Positions 35,561 to 44,534 of a stretch of DNA of 64,000 bases are shown in pieces; the stretch's first letter is position 1; each line of letters opens with the position of its first letter. Location of the stretch: contig NZ_CP114599.1 of NCBI RefSeq assembly GCF_027286305.1, positions 2,790,001 to 2,854,000 of the forward strand, in the 5' to 3' direction. Origin of the DNA: Phenylobacterium sp. NIBR 498073. Lineage in GTDB: Bacteria > Pseudomonadota > Alphaproteobacteria > Caulobacterales > Caulobacteraceae. A model generated the notes under the pieces. It saw only the letters and a list, made by a program, of their open reading frames with translations. It made no database searches and had not been told where the DNA came from. A program made the position numbers and the translations under genes.

Positions 35561-36622
35561 CTAGCGTTCGCTCCGGCCGGTGCGCCGGTCCCATGCGTCC
35601 ATCATGGCGCGCGCGGCCTGCTCTTGGAGCATGGCGCGATCGTCTTCGCTGGCCGAGAGCACTGTCTCGGGGCTCACCGCAAAGCGCTCGCTGAAGGCCT
35701 GGACGAGGCGCGTCCGGCCGGGATAGCCGCAGCGGGCGGCGATTTCGCCAAGCGAAAGATCTCCCGCTGACGTCAGCAGGACCCAGGCCTGCTGCGACCG
35801 CCGGTCGTCGATGAAGCGGGTGACGCCGCCATATGCAGCGAAGGCGCGGTAGAGAGTGGCGCGGGAGACGTCGAGGCGTCCGGCGATCCAGGCCGGCGAC
35901 AGGGCTGGATCGTCGAGGTGGTCGTCTACCAGCGCCTCGGCCATGGCCTTGAGCGCTCGTGGCGCGGTCCGCGTGCGTCTCACATCCGTCAGCGCCAGGC
36001 CGAGCATCTCTATCGCGGCGCGCAACACTACCGAGCCCTGCGCCTGCGTCATCCGCGGCGCGTCTTCGCAGAGGCAAGCCAGCGTGCTGACGATCGTTCT
36101 CGCCAACGGGTGATCGCCGCGAATCTCCGCGCCGTGGAGATCGAGGCGACGTAGGGGGTCGGGCAGCGCCCCGCGCGCAAGGACCATCATGATCGCCCCG
36201 TAGTCGGCTCCCAGCAGCGTGACCGCCTGCGCCAGGTCGATGATCAGGATGTCGCCGCCGCGCAGGCGCCGGCCGGACCGGGTCGGCTTCACGTCGAACT
36301 CGCCGTCCACGATCACATAGACGAACAATTGGTCCGCGCCGGTGGCGGCGATAAGAGCGGCCTCCCGCGTCATGGCTATCCGACCGCGCACCCTCGACCG
36401 CGCGACGACGGCTTCTGGCAGCACCAGCGCCTCGGCGGAGAAGTCGAAATCCGGCTGTGCGGCGGTCCGAGCAGGATCGATGGAAAAGGCGAAAGCGACC
36501 GACTGCGCCATGCGACGCGCCAGGTCCAGCCGCGTCTCCCCCGGCAAGATCGCGTGGCGCACGCGCGGGATCGGCTGGCTGAGCACGAGTTCGCCTCTGG
36601 ACGCGTCCATGACTCTTTCCAT
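35561..36622 (-). CDS. AraC-family transcriptional regulator
   Basis: 353 residues. The C-terminal 100 residues carry two HTH motifs (SPAWIAGRLDVSRATLYRAFAAYGGV and LSLGEIAARCGYPGRTRLVQAFSERF), the hallmark of AraC/XylS. The N-terminal part is a cupin-like sensor of the type found in AraC-binding-like regulators (LFVYVIVDGEFDV, then RGGDILIIDLAQ). The ATG at 36622 is used; M5 is an alternative. It sits between the chain-length genes and a PEP-CTERM protein. Its target is unknown. Confidence 0.88.
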   Translation of the reverse strand: MERVMDASRGELVLSQPIPRVRHAILPGETRLDLARRMAQSVAFAFSIDPARTAAQPDFDFSAEALVLPEAVVARSRVRGRIAMTREAALIAATGADQLFVYVIVDGEFDVKPTRSGRRLRGGDILIIDLAQAVTLLGADYGAIMMVLARGALPDPLRRLDLHGAEIRGDHPLARTIVSTLACLCEDAPRMTQAQGSVVLRAAIEMLGLALTDVRRTRTAPRALKAMAEALVDDHLDDPALSPAWIAGRLDVSRATLYRAFAAYGGVTRFIDDRRSQQAWVLLTSAGDLSLGEIAARCGYPGRTRLVQAFSERFAVSPETVLSASEDDRAMLQEQAARAMMDAWDRRTGRSER

Positions 36623-36897
36623 TCAGGCCGAATGGCCCAGCCGCCAGGCTCGGCCAACTATTTTCCGCGAAATGAGATAGATCAGCGGAATTAGGTGATC
36701 AACTGAGACACCCAGGACTTCTCCACGTCCACAGCGCATGTTAGGCGTAAACCCGATCCATGATGATCAGATATCTAAAATCATCATACAACAAATACGT
36801 CGAACTTAGTCTGAACATGACGGCAAACTTACACGAGACACTCCTCACTATGCTTATATATCACAGAACTCTACAACAATAACGGAGCTTTGGCACA

Positions 36898-37428
36898 TTG
36901 CTTCTTAGCCTCAAAACCAGGATTGCGAGTTTTTCGATCGCCGCGGCTCTTGCGTTTGCGACGTCGAGCATCGCCGCAACGGAACTGGACGGCGTGACAA
37001 TGCGTGACATCCAGATCCTCGGGTCGACTTACGATGTCGTGTTTCACGACGGGCCCTTCGATACGGTCTTCCCGACGGGTAAGCTGACATTTGCGACGCA
37101 GAGCGAGGCCAGCGAGGCCGTCATGGCGATCATATCGGCGACCGCCTATCGGGCCATCTACCCGATGGACTCGAACTTTACCGGTTTCGTGGTGCCGTTC
37201 GCCCTCGACGAAACCATGATCTCTGGAGAATTCGGAGGCGGCTTCAGCTTCCCGGCCAGCGGCCGCTGGCGTCGGTCCGTCGATTACGGCCAGCAATACA
37301 CCTGGGCGCAGTTCAGCCTGTCCGCCGTCCCCGAGCCCGCGACCTGGGCGATGATGATCATCGGATTTGGCGTGGTCGGCTCGACGGTTCGCGCCTCGCG
37401 TCGCCGAACAGCTCTCAGCGCCGCCTAG
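36898..37428 (+). CDS. PEP-CTERM sorting-domain exported protein
   Basis: 176 residues. It starts at TTG 36898, supported by GGAG at 36884-36887; there is no ATG near the signal peptide (SFSIAAALAFATSSIA). The C-terminus has the PEP-CTERM sorting signal: VPEPATWAMMIIGFGVVG, a hydrophobic helix, then RASRRR. This tail is recognised by exosortase in EPS-making bacteria. The mature domain has no recognised fold. No exosortase gene lies in the window. About 270 nt upstream is markedly AT-rich compared with the rest, which fits a transferred or strongly regulated gene. Confidence 0.85.
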   Translation: MLLSLKTRIASFSIAAALAFATSSIAATELDGVTMRDIQILGSTYDVVFHDGPFDTVFPTGKLTFATQSEASEAVMAIISATAYRAIYPMDSNFTGFVVPFALDETMISGEFGGGFSFPASGRWRRSVDYGQQYTWAQFSLSAVPEPATWAMMIIGFGVVGSTVRASRRRTALSAA

Positions 37429-37452
37429 TCAGCCGAGTTCATCGGCGACGAG

Positions 37453-37580
37453 TGGCCCAGCCGCACCAGCACGCTCGAATAGGCCTCGTAACGGGTCTTC
37501 AAGCTCAGGGCGGCGGCCAGGCCCAGGACGAGCAGGATGGGGAAGATCACTAGAAACAGCCGGCGTTCGCGCCACAGCAG
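37453..37580 (-). pseudogene. Decayed 5' fragment of a second HfsA-like gene
   Basis: This 128-nt stretch aligns without gaps to 35145-35272, inside the co-polymerase gene, at about 87% identity by hand count; the first 38 nt are identical. Translated on the minus strand it reads LLWRERRLFLVIF, then LKTRYEAYSSVLVRLG, the TM1 region of the co-polymerase. After that it diverges and meets a stop. It sits after the PEP-CTERM gene, so copy and original flank the AraC and PEP-CTERM genes. Confidence 0.8.
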
Positions 37581-37653
37581 GTAAAAGCAGGGCGTCGGCG
37601 TTAGGGCGGCGAAGTCGCGGAGGACGCCGCGGCCGGTACGCGGAAGTCCACGC

Positions 37654-38415
37654 TCAGGATTTGAGCTGCGCCAGATAGAGGTGCGTCTCGTTGCGCAGCG
37701 AGAGCGCGCCCAGCGGAGCCAGCACCGTCTCGACCTCGGCCAACAGCCGGTCGCGTCGGCCCCGGGAGATCACATTGTAGTCCGATCGGGTCCGCAGCTG
37801 CCGCACGAAGCCGGCGGCGGACACGGGCTCGGACCAGGCGTAGGCCTTGCAGGTCACCGGTCCGAACAGGCCGGAGGCGTCGATGAGCGAGCGGACCGGA
37901 CCTTCCGGCAGGTACCAGGCCTGCGGCGGCGGCCGCCAGAGCTCCGGCGCGATCGCGGCGTAGATCGGCTCCAGCAGCTGCAAGATCTCAGGCGGCGGAG
38001 ACAGCGGAACGTGCCCGAAGATGGCGAGCCATCCGCCCGGCTGCAGGGCCGCCGCGGCCTTGGGAAAGCTGATGCTCGGGTCGATCCAATGCCAGGCCTG
38101 CGCAGAGGCCACGAGCCGAAAGCTCGCCGGCTGGGGAGCGAACGTCTCGAACCGGCCGACGTGAAACTCGACGCTGGTCAGGCGCGCCTTCGCCAGCGCG
38201 ATCAGCTCAGCGCCCGGATCGACGGCGACAACCGTCCACCCGCAGCCGAGCAGGCCGGCGGTCGCCTGGCCGCTGCCGCAACCGACCTCCAGCACCGGCT
38301 GGCCGGGTCCCCCGGCCACAACCGCAAGGTCGTCGAACAACTCGATTGGATAGAGAGGACGAACCGCGTCGTACTCGGCCGCGACCTCGTCGAAGGTGTC
38401 CCTCTGATCGCTCAC
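37654..38415 (-). CDS. SAM-dependent methyltransferase (methyltransferase 11 type)
   Basis: 253 residues from GTG 38415 (VSDQRDTFDEVAAEYDAVRP), chosen because upstream codons belong to non-conserved-looking sequence. Motif I is VLEVGCGSGQAT, and the following acidic strand is VVAVDPGAE. SAQAWHWID is typical of the small-molecule class I methyltransferases. Substrate unknown. The gene is divergent in layout from the PEP-CTERM region and lies 14 nt downstream of the Sel1-like gene on the same strand. Confidence 0.85.
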   Translation of the reverse strand: MSDQRDTFDEVAAEYDAVRPLYPIELFDDLAVVAGGPGQPVLEVGCGSGQATAGLLGCGWTVVAVDPGAELIALAKARLTSVEFHVGRFETFAPQPASFRLVASAQAWHWIDPSISFPKAAAALQPGGWLAIFGHVPLSPPPEILQLLEPIYAAIAPELWRPPPQAWYLPEGPVRSLIDASGLFGPVTCKAYAWSEPVSAAGFVRQLRTRSDYNVISRGRRDRLLAEVETVLAPLGALSLRNETHLYLAQLKS

Positions 38416-38429
38416 GACCGCGCCAGGCG

Positions 38430-38693
38430 TCAGCCGTGGGCCAGCCACTCGCGGGCCTGGCGTTGGGCCTCGGCGACGTCTTCCGACTCCATCTCCTGGC
38501 TCAGTTCCTTGCGGTAGACCTTGGCCTCGACCGAGCCGCGCATGGCCGCCAGGTTGAACAGCATGTGCGCCGAGACGTAGTCCAGCGGCGCCCCGCCCTG
38601 GCCGGTCGAATAGAGCAGGCCCATTTTGAACAGCTCGTCCCCCGTCGACTCGGCGGTCGGCAGCGGCATTTGGTTTTCCACGCTCGCAAGCAT
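38430..38693 (-). CDS. Sel1-like repeat small protein
   Basis: 87 residues containing one Sel1-like repeat unit (ELFKMGLLYSTGQGGAPLDYVSAHMLFNLAAMRGS, with the characteristic alanine-leucine-tyrosine spacing). Sel1 units are helical protein-binding modules. No signal peptide. It is followed 14 nt later on the same strand by the methyltransferase. ATG 38693 is the first in-frame start. Confidence 0.75.
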   Translation of the reverse strand: MLASVENQMPLPTAESTGDELFKMGLLYSTGQGGAPLDYVSAHMLFNLAAMRGSVEAKVYRKELSQEMESEDVAEAQRQAREWLAHG

Positions 38694-38997
38694 GACTTCG
38701 TTTCCCTAGCCCCGTCGGTCCGCCCCCGTTCTGGGTTCCGATCCCGACGATCCTGAGGCTAGGTAAGTCGATGCGCACTGAAGATAGGGTTAACTCGAAA
38801 AACGCCGTGTTATTTGAGCGAACTTTCTGACTATTCGCGTTTTTTACTGACCGGAAAGCTCCGTATCCAGAGTCTTAAGGCCACGCTGCGCGCGCCCGCC
38901 ACGGCCAGCGGCGGGTTTCTGGAGGGCCAGACGCAAAACCTGCCGATCCGCCTCCAAATGCGAGCCTATCGGCGCCGATTGTGAAGCTGAAAGGCCC

Positions 38998-39015
38998 GTT
39001 CAGCGACGGTTCAGC
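38998..39015 (+). promoter_or_regulatory. Direct repeat upstream of the RcnB-like gene, OmpR-type site
   Basis: GTTCAGC (38998-39004), GACG, then GTTCAGC (39009-39015): two identical 7-mers one DNA turn (11 bp) apart. This pattern is typical of OmpR-class regulators. It is about 60 nt before the start at 39074. The rest of the 380-nt gap 38694-39073 holds a short hairpin CCCGCC/GGCGGG (38895-38915) followed by TTT, and no gene was found in it. Confidence 0.5.
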
Positions 39016-39073
39016 CGCCTACCGTCAGGTTTGCCGATATCGAGTACGAAAGATTGGAGCCAGGAGGCCCGCC

Positions 39074-39604
39074 ATGAAACGCCTGATCTTGAGCCTTGCT
39101 GCGGTCGCCGCGGTCGCCGGCCCGATGGCGTTCGTCGCCACCTCGGCCCAGGCCGACGACGACCATCGCGGCCGTGGCCGCGACCGCCACGAGCAGCGTT
39201 GGGACCGTCACGACGACCGTCGCGACTGGGATCGCCGCGGGGGCTACGACCGCCGCGATTGGGATCGCCACGACAACCGCCGCGGCGAGCGCTGGGGCCG
39301 TCACGACAACGGCCTCCACAAGGGTTGGGACCGCGGCCGCCACAACGGCTATTACTATAACAACCGCTGGTACTACGGCCCGCCGCCGCAAGCCTATTAC
39401 GGCAATCCGTACTACCGCCCGGGCTACGCCGCCTGGCGCCGCGGGGCGCATCTGCCGCCCTACTACCGGGGCTACGTGGTCAACGATTACCACCATTACC
39501 ACCTGCGCCAGCCGCCGCGCGGCTACGCCTGGTACCGGGTCGGAGACGACTATCTTCTGGCGGCGATCGCCACCGGCATCATCTTCGACATCATCAACAA
39601 CTAA
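39074..39604 (+). CDS. RcnB-like secreted, Arg/Tyr/His-rich protein
   Basis: 176 residues with a signal peptide (LSLAAVAAVAGPMAFVATSAQA). A 70-residue low-complexity segment rich in Asp, Arg, His and Trp follows. The C-terminal domain has PPYYRGYVVNDYHHYHLRQPPRGYAWYRVGDDYLLAAI, the RcnB family pattern. RcnB is a periplasmic protein linked to nickel/cobalt resistance, and the family is often stress-induced. AGGAGG at 39062-39067 decides the ATG at 39074. The GTTCAGC repeat upstream suggests two-component control. Confidence 0.85.
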   Translation: MKRLILSLAAVAAVAGPMAFVATSAQADDDHRGRGRDRHEQRWDRHDDRRDWDRRGGYDRRDWDRHDNRRGERWGRHDNGLHKGWDRGRHNGYYYNNRWYYGPPPQAYYGNPYYRPGYAAWRRGAHLPPYYRGYVVNDYHHYHLRQPPRGYAWYRVGDDYLLAAIATGIIFDIINN

Positions 39605-39620
39605 CTGATCTGAAAAGAAA

Positions 39621-39649
39621 AACGCCCCGGATCACTCCGGGGCGTTTTG
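39621..39649. terminator. Bidirectional terminator between the RcnB-like gene and gatB
   Basis: AACGCCCCGGA (39621-39631) pairs with TCCGGGGCGTT (39636-39646) around TCAC, with TTTT at one side and an A-rich run at the other, so it can end both converging transcripts. Confidence 0.9.
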
Positions 39650-41146
39650 CTATTCGATGCCCAGCTTTGCCTTGAGCAGGCCGTTGACGGCGCCGGGATT
39701 GGCCTTGCCGCCGGTGGCCTTCATGACCTGGCCGACGAACCATCCGATCGCCTGCGGCTTTTCCTTCACCGAGGCCGCCTGCCCCGGATTGGCGGCGATC
39801 AGCTCCTCGATGATCTTCTCGAGCGCGCCGGTGTCGGAGACCTGCTGCAGGCCTTGCTTCTCGACGATCTCGCGCGGGCGGCCCTCGCCGGCCCACATGC
39901 GCTCGAAGACGTCCTTGGCGATCTTCGAGGAGATCACGTCCTCTTCGATCAACGCCACCAGTTCGGCGATCGCGTCCGGCTTCAGCGGGCTGTCCTCGAT
40001 GGCCAGGCCGCCGGCTGTCAGCTTGGCGGCCAGTTCGTTGGTCACCCAGTTGGCGGTCAGCTTGGCGTCGCGGCCCTTGGCGGCTTCCTCGAAATAGTCG
40101 GCGCGCGCCTGCTCGGTGATGAGCACGCCGGCGTCATAGGCCGACAGGCCGTACTGCGACTGCAGGCGCGCCTTCTTGGCGTCCGGCAGCTCGGGCAGCG
40201 AGGCCTCGATGGCCTTGACCCAGGCCGGGTCCAGTTCCAGCGGCAGCAGGTCCGGATCGGGGAAGTAGCGGTAATCGTGCGCCTCTTCCTTCGAGCGCAT
40301 CGAACGGGTCTCGCCCTTGTTCGGGTCGAACAGGCGGGTCTCCTGGTCGATCTTGCCGCCGTCCTCGAGGATTTCGATCTGACGGCGGGCCTCGTACTCG
40401 ATCGCCTGCTGGATGAAGCGGTACGAGTTGACGTTCTTGATCTCGCAGCGCGTGCCCAGGTGGCTGAAGTCGCCGGTTTCGCGGAACTTCTCGTAGGAGC
40501 CGACACGGCAGACCGAGACGTTCACGTCGGCCCGCAGGTTGCCCTTCTCCATGTCGCCGTCGCAGGTGCCCAGGTAGACGAGGATCGTGCGCAGCTTTTT
40601 CACATAGGCCGCGGCCTCGGCCGACGAGCGCATGTGGGGCCGCGAAACGATCTCCATCAGCGCGGTGCCGGCGCGGTTCAGGTCGACATAGGTCGCGTTC
40701 GGATCCTGATCGTGCAGGCTCTTGCCGGCGTCCTGCTCCAGGTGCAGGCGCTCGATCCCGACCTTGAAGGTCGTGCCGTCGTCATGCTCGACGATGACCT
40801 CGCCCTCGCCGACGATCGGGTCCTTGAACTGGCTGATCTGATAGCCCTGCGGCAGGTCCGGATAGAAGTAGTTCTTCCGGTCGAAATGGCTCTTCAGGTT
40901 GATCTGCGCCTTGAGCCCCAGGCCGGTCTTCACCGCCTGCTCGACGCAGTGCTTGTTGATCACCGGCAGCATGCCCGGCATGGCCGCGTCGACCAGCGAG
41001 ACCTGCTGGTTGGGGCCGGCGCCGAATCCCACCGCCGCGCCGGAAAACAGCTTGGCGTTCGAGGCGACTTGGGCGTGAACCTCCAGGCCCAGAACCACTT
41101 CCCATTGGCCGGTGCGGCCGGCGATCAGCTTCGACGTATCAGTCAT
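39650..41146 (-). CDS. gatB: Asp/Glu-tRNA amidotransferase subunit B
   Basis: 498 residues, the usual GatB length. The start [27 protein letters not shown] leads to the cradle domain ([17 protein letters not shown]) with metal/tRNA-linked residues ([18 protein letters not shown]). The C-terminal YqeY-like helical tail is present. GatCAB converts misacylated Glu-tRNA(Gln) or Asp-tRNA(Asn) to the amides. It is on the same strand as gatC-gatA but lies 1.5 kb away, separated by two genes on the other strand. Confidence 0.96.
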   Translation of the reverse strand: MTDTSKLIAGRTGQWEVVLGLEVHAQVASNAKLFSGAAVGFGAGPNQQVSLVDAAMPGMLPVINKHCVEQAVKTGLGLKAQINLKSHFDRKNYFYPDLPQGYQISQFKDPIVGEGEVIVEHDDGTTFKVGIERLHLEQDAGKSLHDQDPNATYVDLNRAGTALMEIVSRPHMRSSAEAAAYVKKLRTILVYLGTCDGDMEKGNLRADVNVSVCRVGSYEKFRETGDFSHLGTRCEIKNVNSYRFIQQAIEYEARRQIEILEDGGKIDQETRLFDPNKGETRSMRSKEEAHDYRYFPDPDLLPLELDPAWVKAIEASLPELPDAKKARLQSQYGLSAYDAGVLITEQARADYFEEAAKGRDAKLTANWVTNELAAKLTAGGLAIEDSPLKPDAIAELVALIEEDVISSKIAKDVFERMWAGEGRPREIVEKQGLQQVSDTGALEKIIEELIAANPGQAASVKEKPQAIGWFVGQVMKATGGKANPGAVNGLLKAKLGIE

Positions 41147-41267
41147 GGCCGCTTCCTAGCGCCCCTCGCGCGCGAGCGAAAGCGGGCCGCTCGAAATCCC
41201 TTGCGCAAAAGGCGGAACTGACGCTGAAATCCGCGCCGGATAACCTGGGGATGAGGAAACACCCGAA

Positions 41268-41585
41268 ATGATGAAAACGTTTACTGCCGGCCTCGTCGGC
41301 CTGTCGCTCTCGCTCGGCGCCATGGCCGCCCCGGCCCTCGCCCAGGACGCCCACGCCGGCCACGCCGCGGCCCTTTCGGCCGCCGACACCCCGATCGAGT
41401 CGATCGCCGCGGTTCCGGAAGGCAAGGTCGCCCTGGACAAGAACCTCCCGGGCCTGACCACCCACGAGGCCTATGAGCAGTTCAAGGGCATGAGCCTGAA
41501 GCAGGTCCAGCCGATGAGCGGCGGCGCCATCACCGACGACCAGATCAAGGCGCTGCAAGCCGACCTCGACAAGCTCAAGAAGTAA
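41268..41585 (+). CDS. Small secreted hypothetical protein
   Basis: 105 residues with a signal peptide (LVGLSLSLGAMAAPALAQ, cleavage near residue 26). The next residues are His-rich (DAHAGHAAA), a possible metal site. The remainder is a short helical domain ending in DDQIKALQADLDKLKK. GAAATG precedes a doubled ATG (41268 and 41271), and a strong terminator follows. No family recognised. Confidence 0.7.
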   Translation: MMKTFTAGLVGLSLSLGAMAAPALAQDAHAGHAAALSAADTPIESIAAVPEGKVALDKNLPGLTTHEAYEQFKGMSLKQVQPMSGGAITDDQIKALQADLDKLKK

Positions 41586-41605
41586 GGCTCGCGCCGAACC
41601 GACAA

Positions 41606-41636
41606 GGCCCCCGCCTACTCGGGCGGGGGCCTTTTT
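41606..41636 (+). terminator. Rho-independent terminator
   Basis: GGCCCCCGCC (41606-41615) pairs with GGCGGGGGCC (41622-41631) around a short loop and is followed by TTTTT. Confidence 0.92.
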
Positions 41637-41742
41637 CATGCCCGCAACCTGGGCCGCAAGGCGCGCGTTCTAACAGGTAAGGCCGGTCCCGACGCGAGTG
41701 GCCGCCGGGGCGTCCGCGCCTCGAACCAGAAAGGCGTGTCCG

Positions 41743-42675
41743 ATGCGACAGGCCAGCGCGATTCCCACCACCCTGTTCTTCCTCATCGCCGCCGCCGGCC
41801 TCGGCCTGGCCTACGCGGCCTACAACTCCATCGGGCCTGCGACCGGCGTCGCGGTCAGCGCGCTGTCGCTGATCCTGGCCGCACTGGTCGGGGCCGCCAC
41901 CAGGATCGCCAGCCAATGGGAGCGGGCCGTGGTGCTGCGGCTCGGGCGTTTCCAGGCCCTGCGCGGGCCTGGGCTGTTCTTCATCGTCCCGATCGTCGAC
42001 ACCGTCGCCTACTGCCTCGACATCCGGGTCATCACCTCGTCGTTCAAGGCCGAGAAGACCCTGACCAAGGACACGGTCCCCGTCGACGTCGACGCCGTGC
42101 TGTTCTGGAAGGTGGTGGATCCGCAGCGAGCGGCCCTTGAGGTCGAAGACTACGGCGCCGCCATCGCCTGGGCCTCCCAGACCGCCCTGCGCGACGTCAT
42201 CGGCAAGACCATGCTGGCCGACATGCTGGAAGGCCGCGAGAAGATCAGCCGCGAGCTTGGCCGGATCATCGACGACCGCAGCCAACCCTGGGGCGTCAAG
42301 GTCATTTCGGTCGAGTTGAAGGACGTGCTGATTCCCACGGGCCTTGAGGACGCCATGTCCATGCAGGCCCAGGCCGAGCGCGAACGCCAGGCGCGGATCA
42401 TCCTCGGCGACTCCAAACGCCAGGTCGCCGAGAAGTTCCAGGAAGCGGCGAAGACCTATGCCGACGACCCGACCGCCTTCCACCTGCGGGCGATGAACAT
42501 GCTCTACGAGGGCCTGAAGCAGAACTCGACCATCGTCGTCGTCCCCTCGACCGCCGTCGAGACGATGAACCTGGGCGGCGTGATCGGAACTACGGCGCTA
42601 GGCCTGGAACTGGAGCGCCGGCGCGAGCGCAAGGCGCGCGAGCACAAGCCTGCTGCGGTCAGGCCGGCGGCCTGA
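41743..42675 (+). CDS. SPFH-domain membrane protein (slipin/stomatin type)
   Basis: 310 residues from ATG 41743. Two hydrophobic helices (about 8-28 and 36-58) anchor the N-terminus. The SPFH/Band 7 domain then follows (WERAVVLRLGRFQALRGPGLFFIVPIVD, continuing to VPVDVDAVLFWKVVDP and GKTMLADMLEGREKI). A helical coiled-coil region (QAQAERERQARIIL) ends in a basic tail. Slipins form membrane microdomain oligomers, often paired with NfeD proteases. No nfeD lies next to it here. An in-frame ATG at 41698 is rejected. Confidence 0.9.
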   Translation: MRQASAIPTTLFFLIAAAGLGLAYAAYNSIGPATGVAVSALSLILAALVGAATRIASQWERAVVLRLGRFQALRGPGLFFIVPIVDTVAYCLDIRVITSSFKAEKTLTKDTVPVDVDAVLFWKVVDPQRAALEVEDYGAAIAWASQTALRDVIGKTMLADMLEGREKISRELGRIIDDRSQPWGVKVISVELKDVLIPTGLEDAMSMQAQAERERQARIILGDSKRQVAEKFQEAAKTYADDPTAFHLRAMNMLYEGLKQNSTIVVVPSTAVETMNLGGVIGTTALGLELERRRERKAREHKPAAVRPAA

Positions 42676-42696
42676 CCGTCGCTAGGAGTCAGGCGC

Positions 42697-44169
42697 CTAC
42701 CACCACTTGGCGGGCTTGGCCTTGAAGTCGGCGGCCTTCTCGATCGCGCCGCCGAGCGAGAACAGCGTGCCCTCGTCCAGCGCCTTGCCGATCAGCTGCA
42801 GGCCAAGCGGCAGGCCGTTGGCGTCGACGCCGGCCGGGATGCTCATGCCCGGCAGGCCGGCCAGGTTCACCGTCACGGTGAAGATGTCGTTGAGGTACAT
42901 CGCCACCGGATCGTCGGCGTTCTCGCCCAGCCCGAACGCCGCGGACGGCGCGGTCGGGGTCAGCAGAGCGTCAACTTTCTGGAAGGCCTGGTCGAAGTCG
43001 TCGGCGATCCGCCGACGGACCTTCAACGCCTTGACGTAGTAGGCGTCGTAGTAGCCGGCCGACAGCACATAGGTGCCGATCAGGATCCGCCGCTTGACCT
43101 CCGCGCCGAAGCCGGCGGCGCGGGTGTTCTCATAGGTCTCGGTCAGGTTGCCGCCGGTCTCGCGCAGGCCGTAGCGCATGCCGTCATAGCGCGCGAGGTT
43201 CGACGAGGCCTCGGCCGGGGCGACGATGTAGTAGGCCGGCAGGGCGTACTTGGTGTGCGGCAGGGAGACCTCGACGATCTCGCAGCCGGCCTCCTTGAGC
43301 CAGGCGATGCCTTGCTCCCAGAGCTTCTCGATTTCGGGCGGCATGCCGTCGACGCGGTATTCCTTCGGAATGCCGACGCGCAGCCCCTTCACCGACTTGC
43401 CGACGAAGCTCGGATAGTCCGGGGTCTCGATATCCAGGCTGGTGGAGTCCTTCGGGTCGTGCCCCGACATCGACTTCAGCAGGATCGCCGCGTCCTCGAC
43501 GGTCTTGGCGATCGGGCCGGCCTGGTCGAGCGACGAGGCGAAGGCCACCACGCCCCAGCGCGAGCAGCGGCCGTAGGTCGGCTTGATCCCGACGGTGCCG
43601 GTGAAGGCGGCCGGCTGGCGGATCGAGCCGCCGGTGTCGGTCGCCGTCGCGCCCAGGCAGAGATCGGCGGCCACCGCAGCGGCCGAACCACCGGACGAGC
43701 CGCCCGGGGTCAGTTTGGCGTTGGATCCTTCCGAGCGCCACGGGTTCACCACCGGGCCGAAGGCCGAGGTCTCGTTCGACGAGCCCATGGCGAATTCGTC
43801 GAGGTTCAGCTTGCCCAGCATCACCGCGCCGTCGCGCCACAGGTTGGCGGTGACGGTCGACTCATAGGTCGGGACGAAGTTGCCGAGGATGTTCGAGCAG
43901 GCGGTCGAGCGAACGCCCTCGGTGCAGAACAGGTCCTTGATGCCCAGCGGCGCGCCGTCCAGGGCGCCGGCCTCGCCCTTCGCCCGGCGGGCGTCGGAGG
44001 CCTTGGCCATCTCGATGGCCTTTTCCGGGGTTTCGAGGATGTAGGCGTTCAGCGGCTTGGCGGCGGCCACGGCGTCGACGTGCGCCTTGGTCAGCTCTTC
44101 CGACGAGAACGACTTGTCGGCCAGGCCGTCGAGGGCGGCCTTCAGGGTCAGGGAGGTGAGCGCGCTCAT
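42697..44169 (-). CDS. gatA: Asp/Glu-tRNA amidotransferase subunit A
   Basis: 490 residues, normal for GatA. The amidase signature gives the Ser-cisSer-Lys triad: Lys in [27 protein letters not shown] and [11 protein letters not shown]. It liberates ammonia from glutamine for tRNA amidation. The ATG shares one base with the TAA of gatC (TAATG), indicating coupled translation. Confidence 0.97.
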   Translation of the reverse strand: MSALTSLTLKAALDGLADKSFSSEELTKAHVDAVAAAKPLNAYILETPEKAIEMAKASDARRAKGEAGALDGAPLGIKDLFCTEGVRSTACSNILGNFVPTYESTVTANLWRDGAVMLGKLNLDEFAMGSSNETSAFGPVVNPWRSEGSNAKLTPGGSSGGSAAAVAADLCLGATATDTGGSIRQPAAFTGTVGIKPTYGRCSRWGVVAFASSLDQAGPIAKTVEDAAILLKSMSGHDPKDSTSLDIETPDYPSFVGKSVKGLRVGIPKEYRVDGMPPEIEKLWEQGIAWLKEAGCEIVEVSLPHTKYALPAYYIVAPAEASSNLARYDGMRYGLRETGGNLTETYENTRAAGFGAEVKRRILIGTYVLSAGYYDAYYVKALKVRRRIADDFDQAFQKVDALLTPTAPSAAFGLGENADDPVAMYLNDIFTVTVNLAGLPGMSIPAGVDANGLPLGLQLIGKALDEGTLFSLGGAIEKAADFKAKPAKWW

Positions 44170-44456
44170 TATTCCACCACCTTCGGCACGACGAAGAAGC
44201 CATCCACGGTCTTGGGCGCATTCGACAGCACCTTGGCCGGATCGCCGCCGTCGGTGACCACGTCCTCGCGCATCGGCAGCGTCACGGCCACGGCCGAGGT
44301 CATGGGCTCGACCCCGTCGGTGTCGACTTCGCCCAGTTGCTCGATCCAGGTCATGATCCCGGTCAGCTCCTTGGCGAGCGCTTCCAGCTTGTCCTCGGGC
44401 TCGGCGATCCGCGCGAGCCTCGCGACCTTACGAACGGTCGCGGCGTCGATGGCCAT
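44169..44456 (-). CDS. gatC: Asp/Glu-tRNA amidotransferase subunit C
   Basis: 95 residues, typical of GatC, with the pattern [42 protein letters not shown] and the C-terminal [19 protein letters not shown]. GatC stabilises GatA with GatB. First gene of gatC-gatA and divergent from ruvX. Confidence 0.96.
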   Translation of the reverse strand: MAIDAATVRKVARLARIAEPEDKLEALAKELTGIMTWIEQLGEVDTDGVEPMTSAVAVTLPMREDVVTDGGDPAKVLSNAPKTVDGFFVVPKVVE

Positions 44457-44505
44457 GGGGCCCTCCTAATGGTTCGAGGCAGGGGTTAGCCGCGTGGGCC
44501 TCCCT

Positions 44506-44529
44506 TTGACAAGCGATGACCGCTAAGAA
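44506..44529 (+). promoter_or_regulatory. Promoter for ruvX, probable leaderless transcript
   Basis: TTGACA (44506-44511), a 10-nt spacer and GCTAAGAA (44522-44529) resemble the Caulobacter housekeeping promoter. The start would fall about at the ATG 44535, and no ribosome-binding site precedes it, so ruvX mRNA may be leaderless. Confidence 0.5.
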
Positions 44530-44534
44530 GCCGC

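Noticed and set aside
39160-39350. Short tandem-like GACCGTCACGAC repeats
   Set aside because: They are the coding repeats of the Asp/Arg/His-rich segment of the RcnB-like protein.
39647-41221. A 524-codon plus-strand frame over gatB
   Set aside because: It is the exact shadow of gatB, which has strong family motifs.
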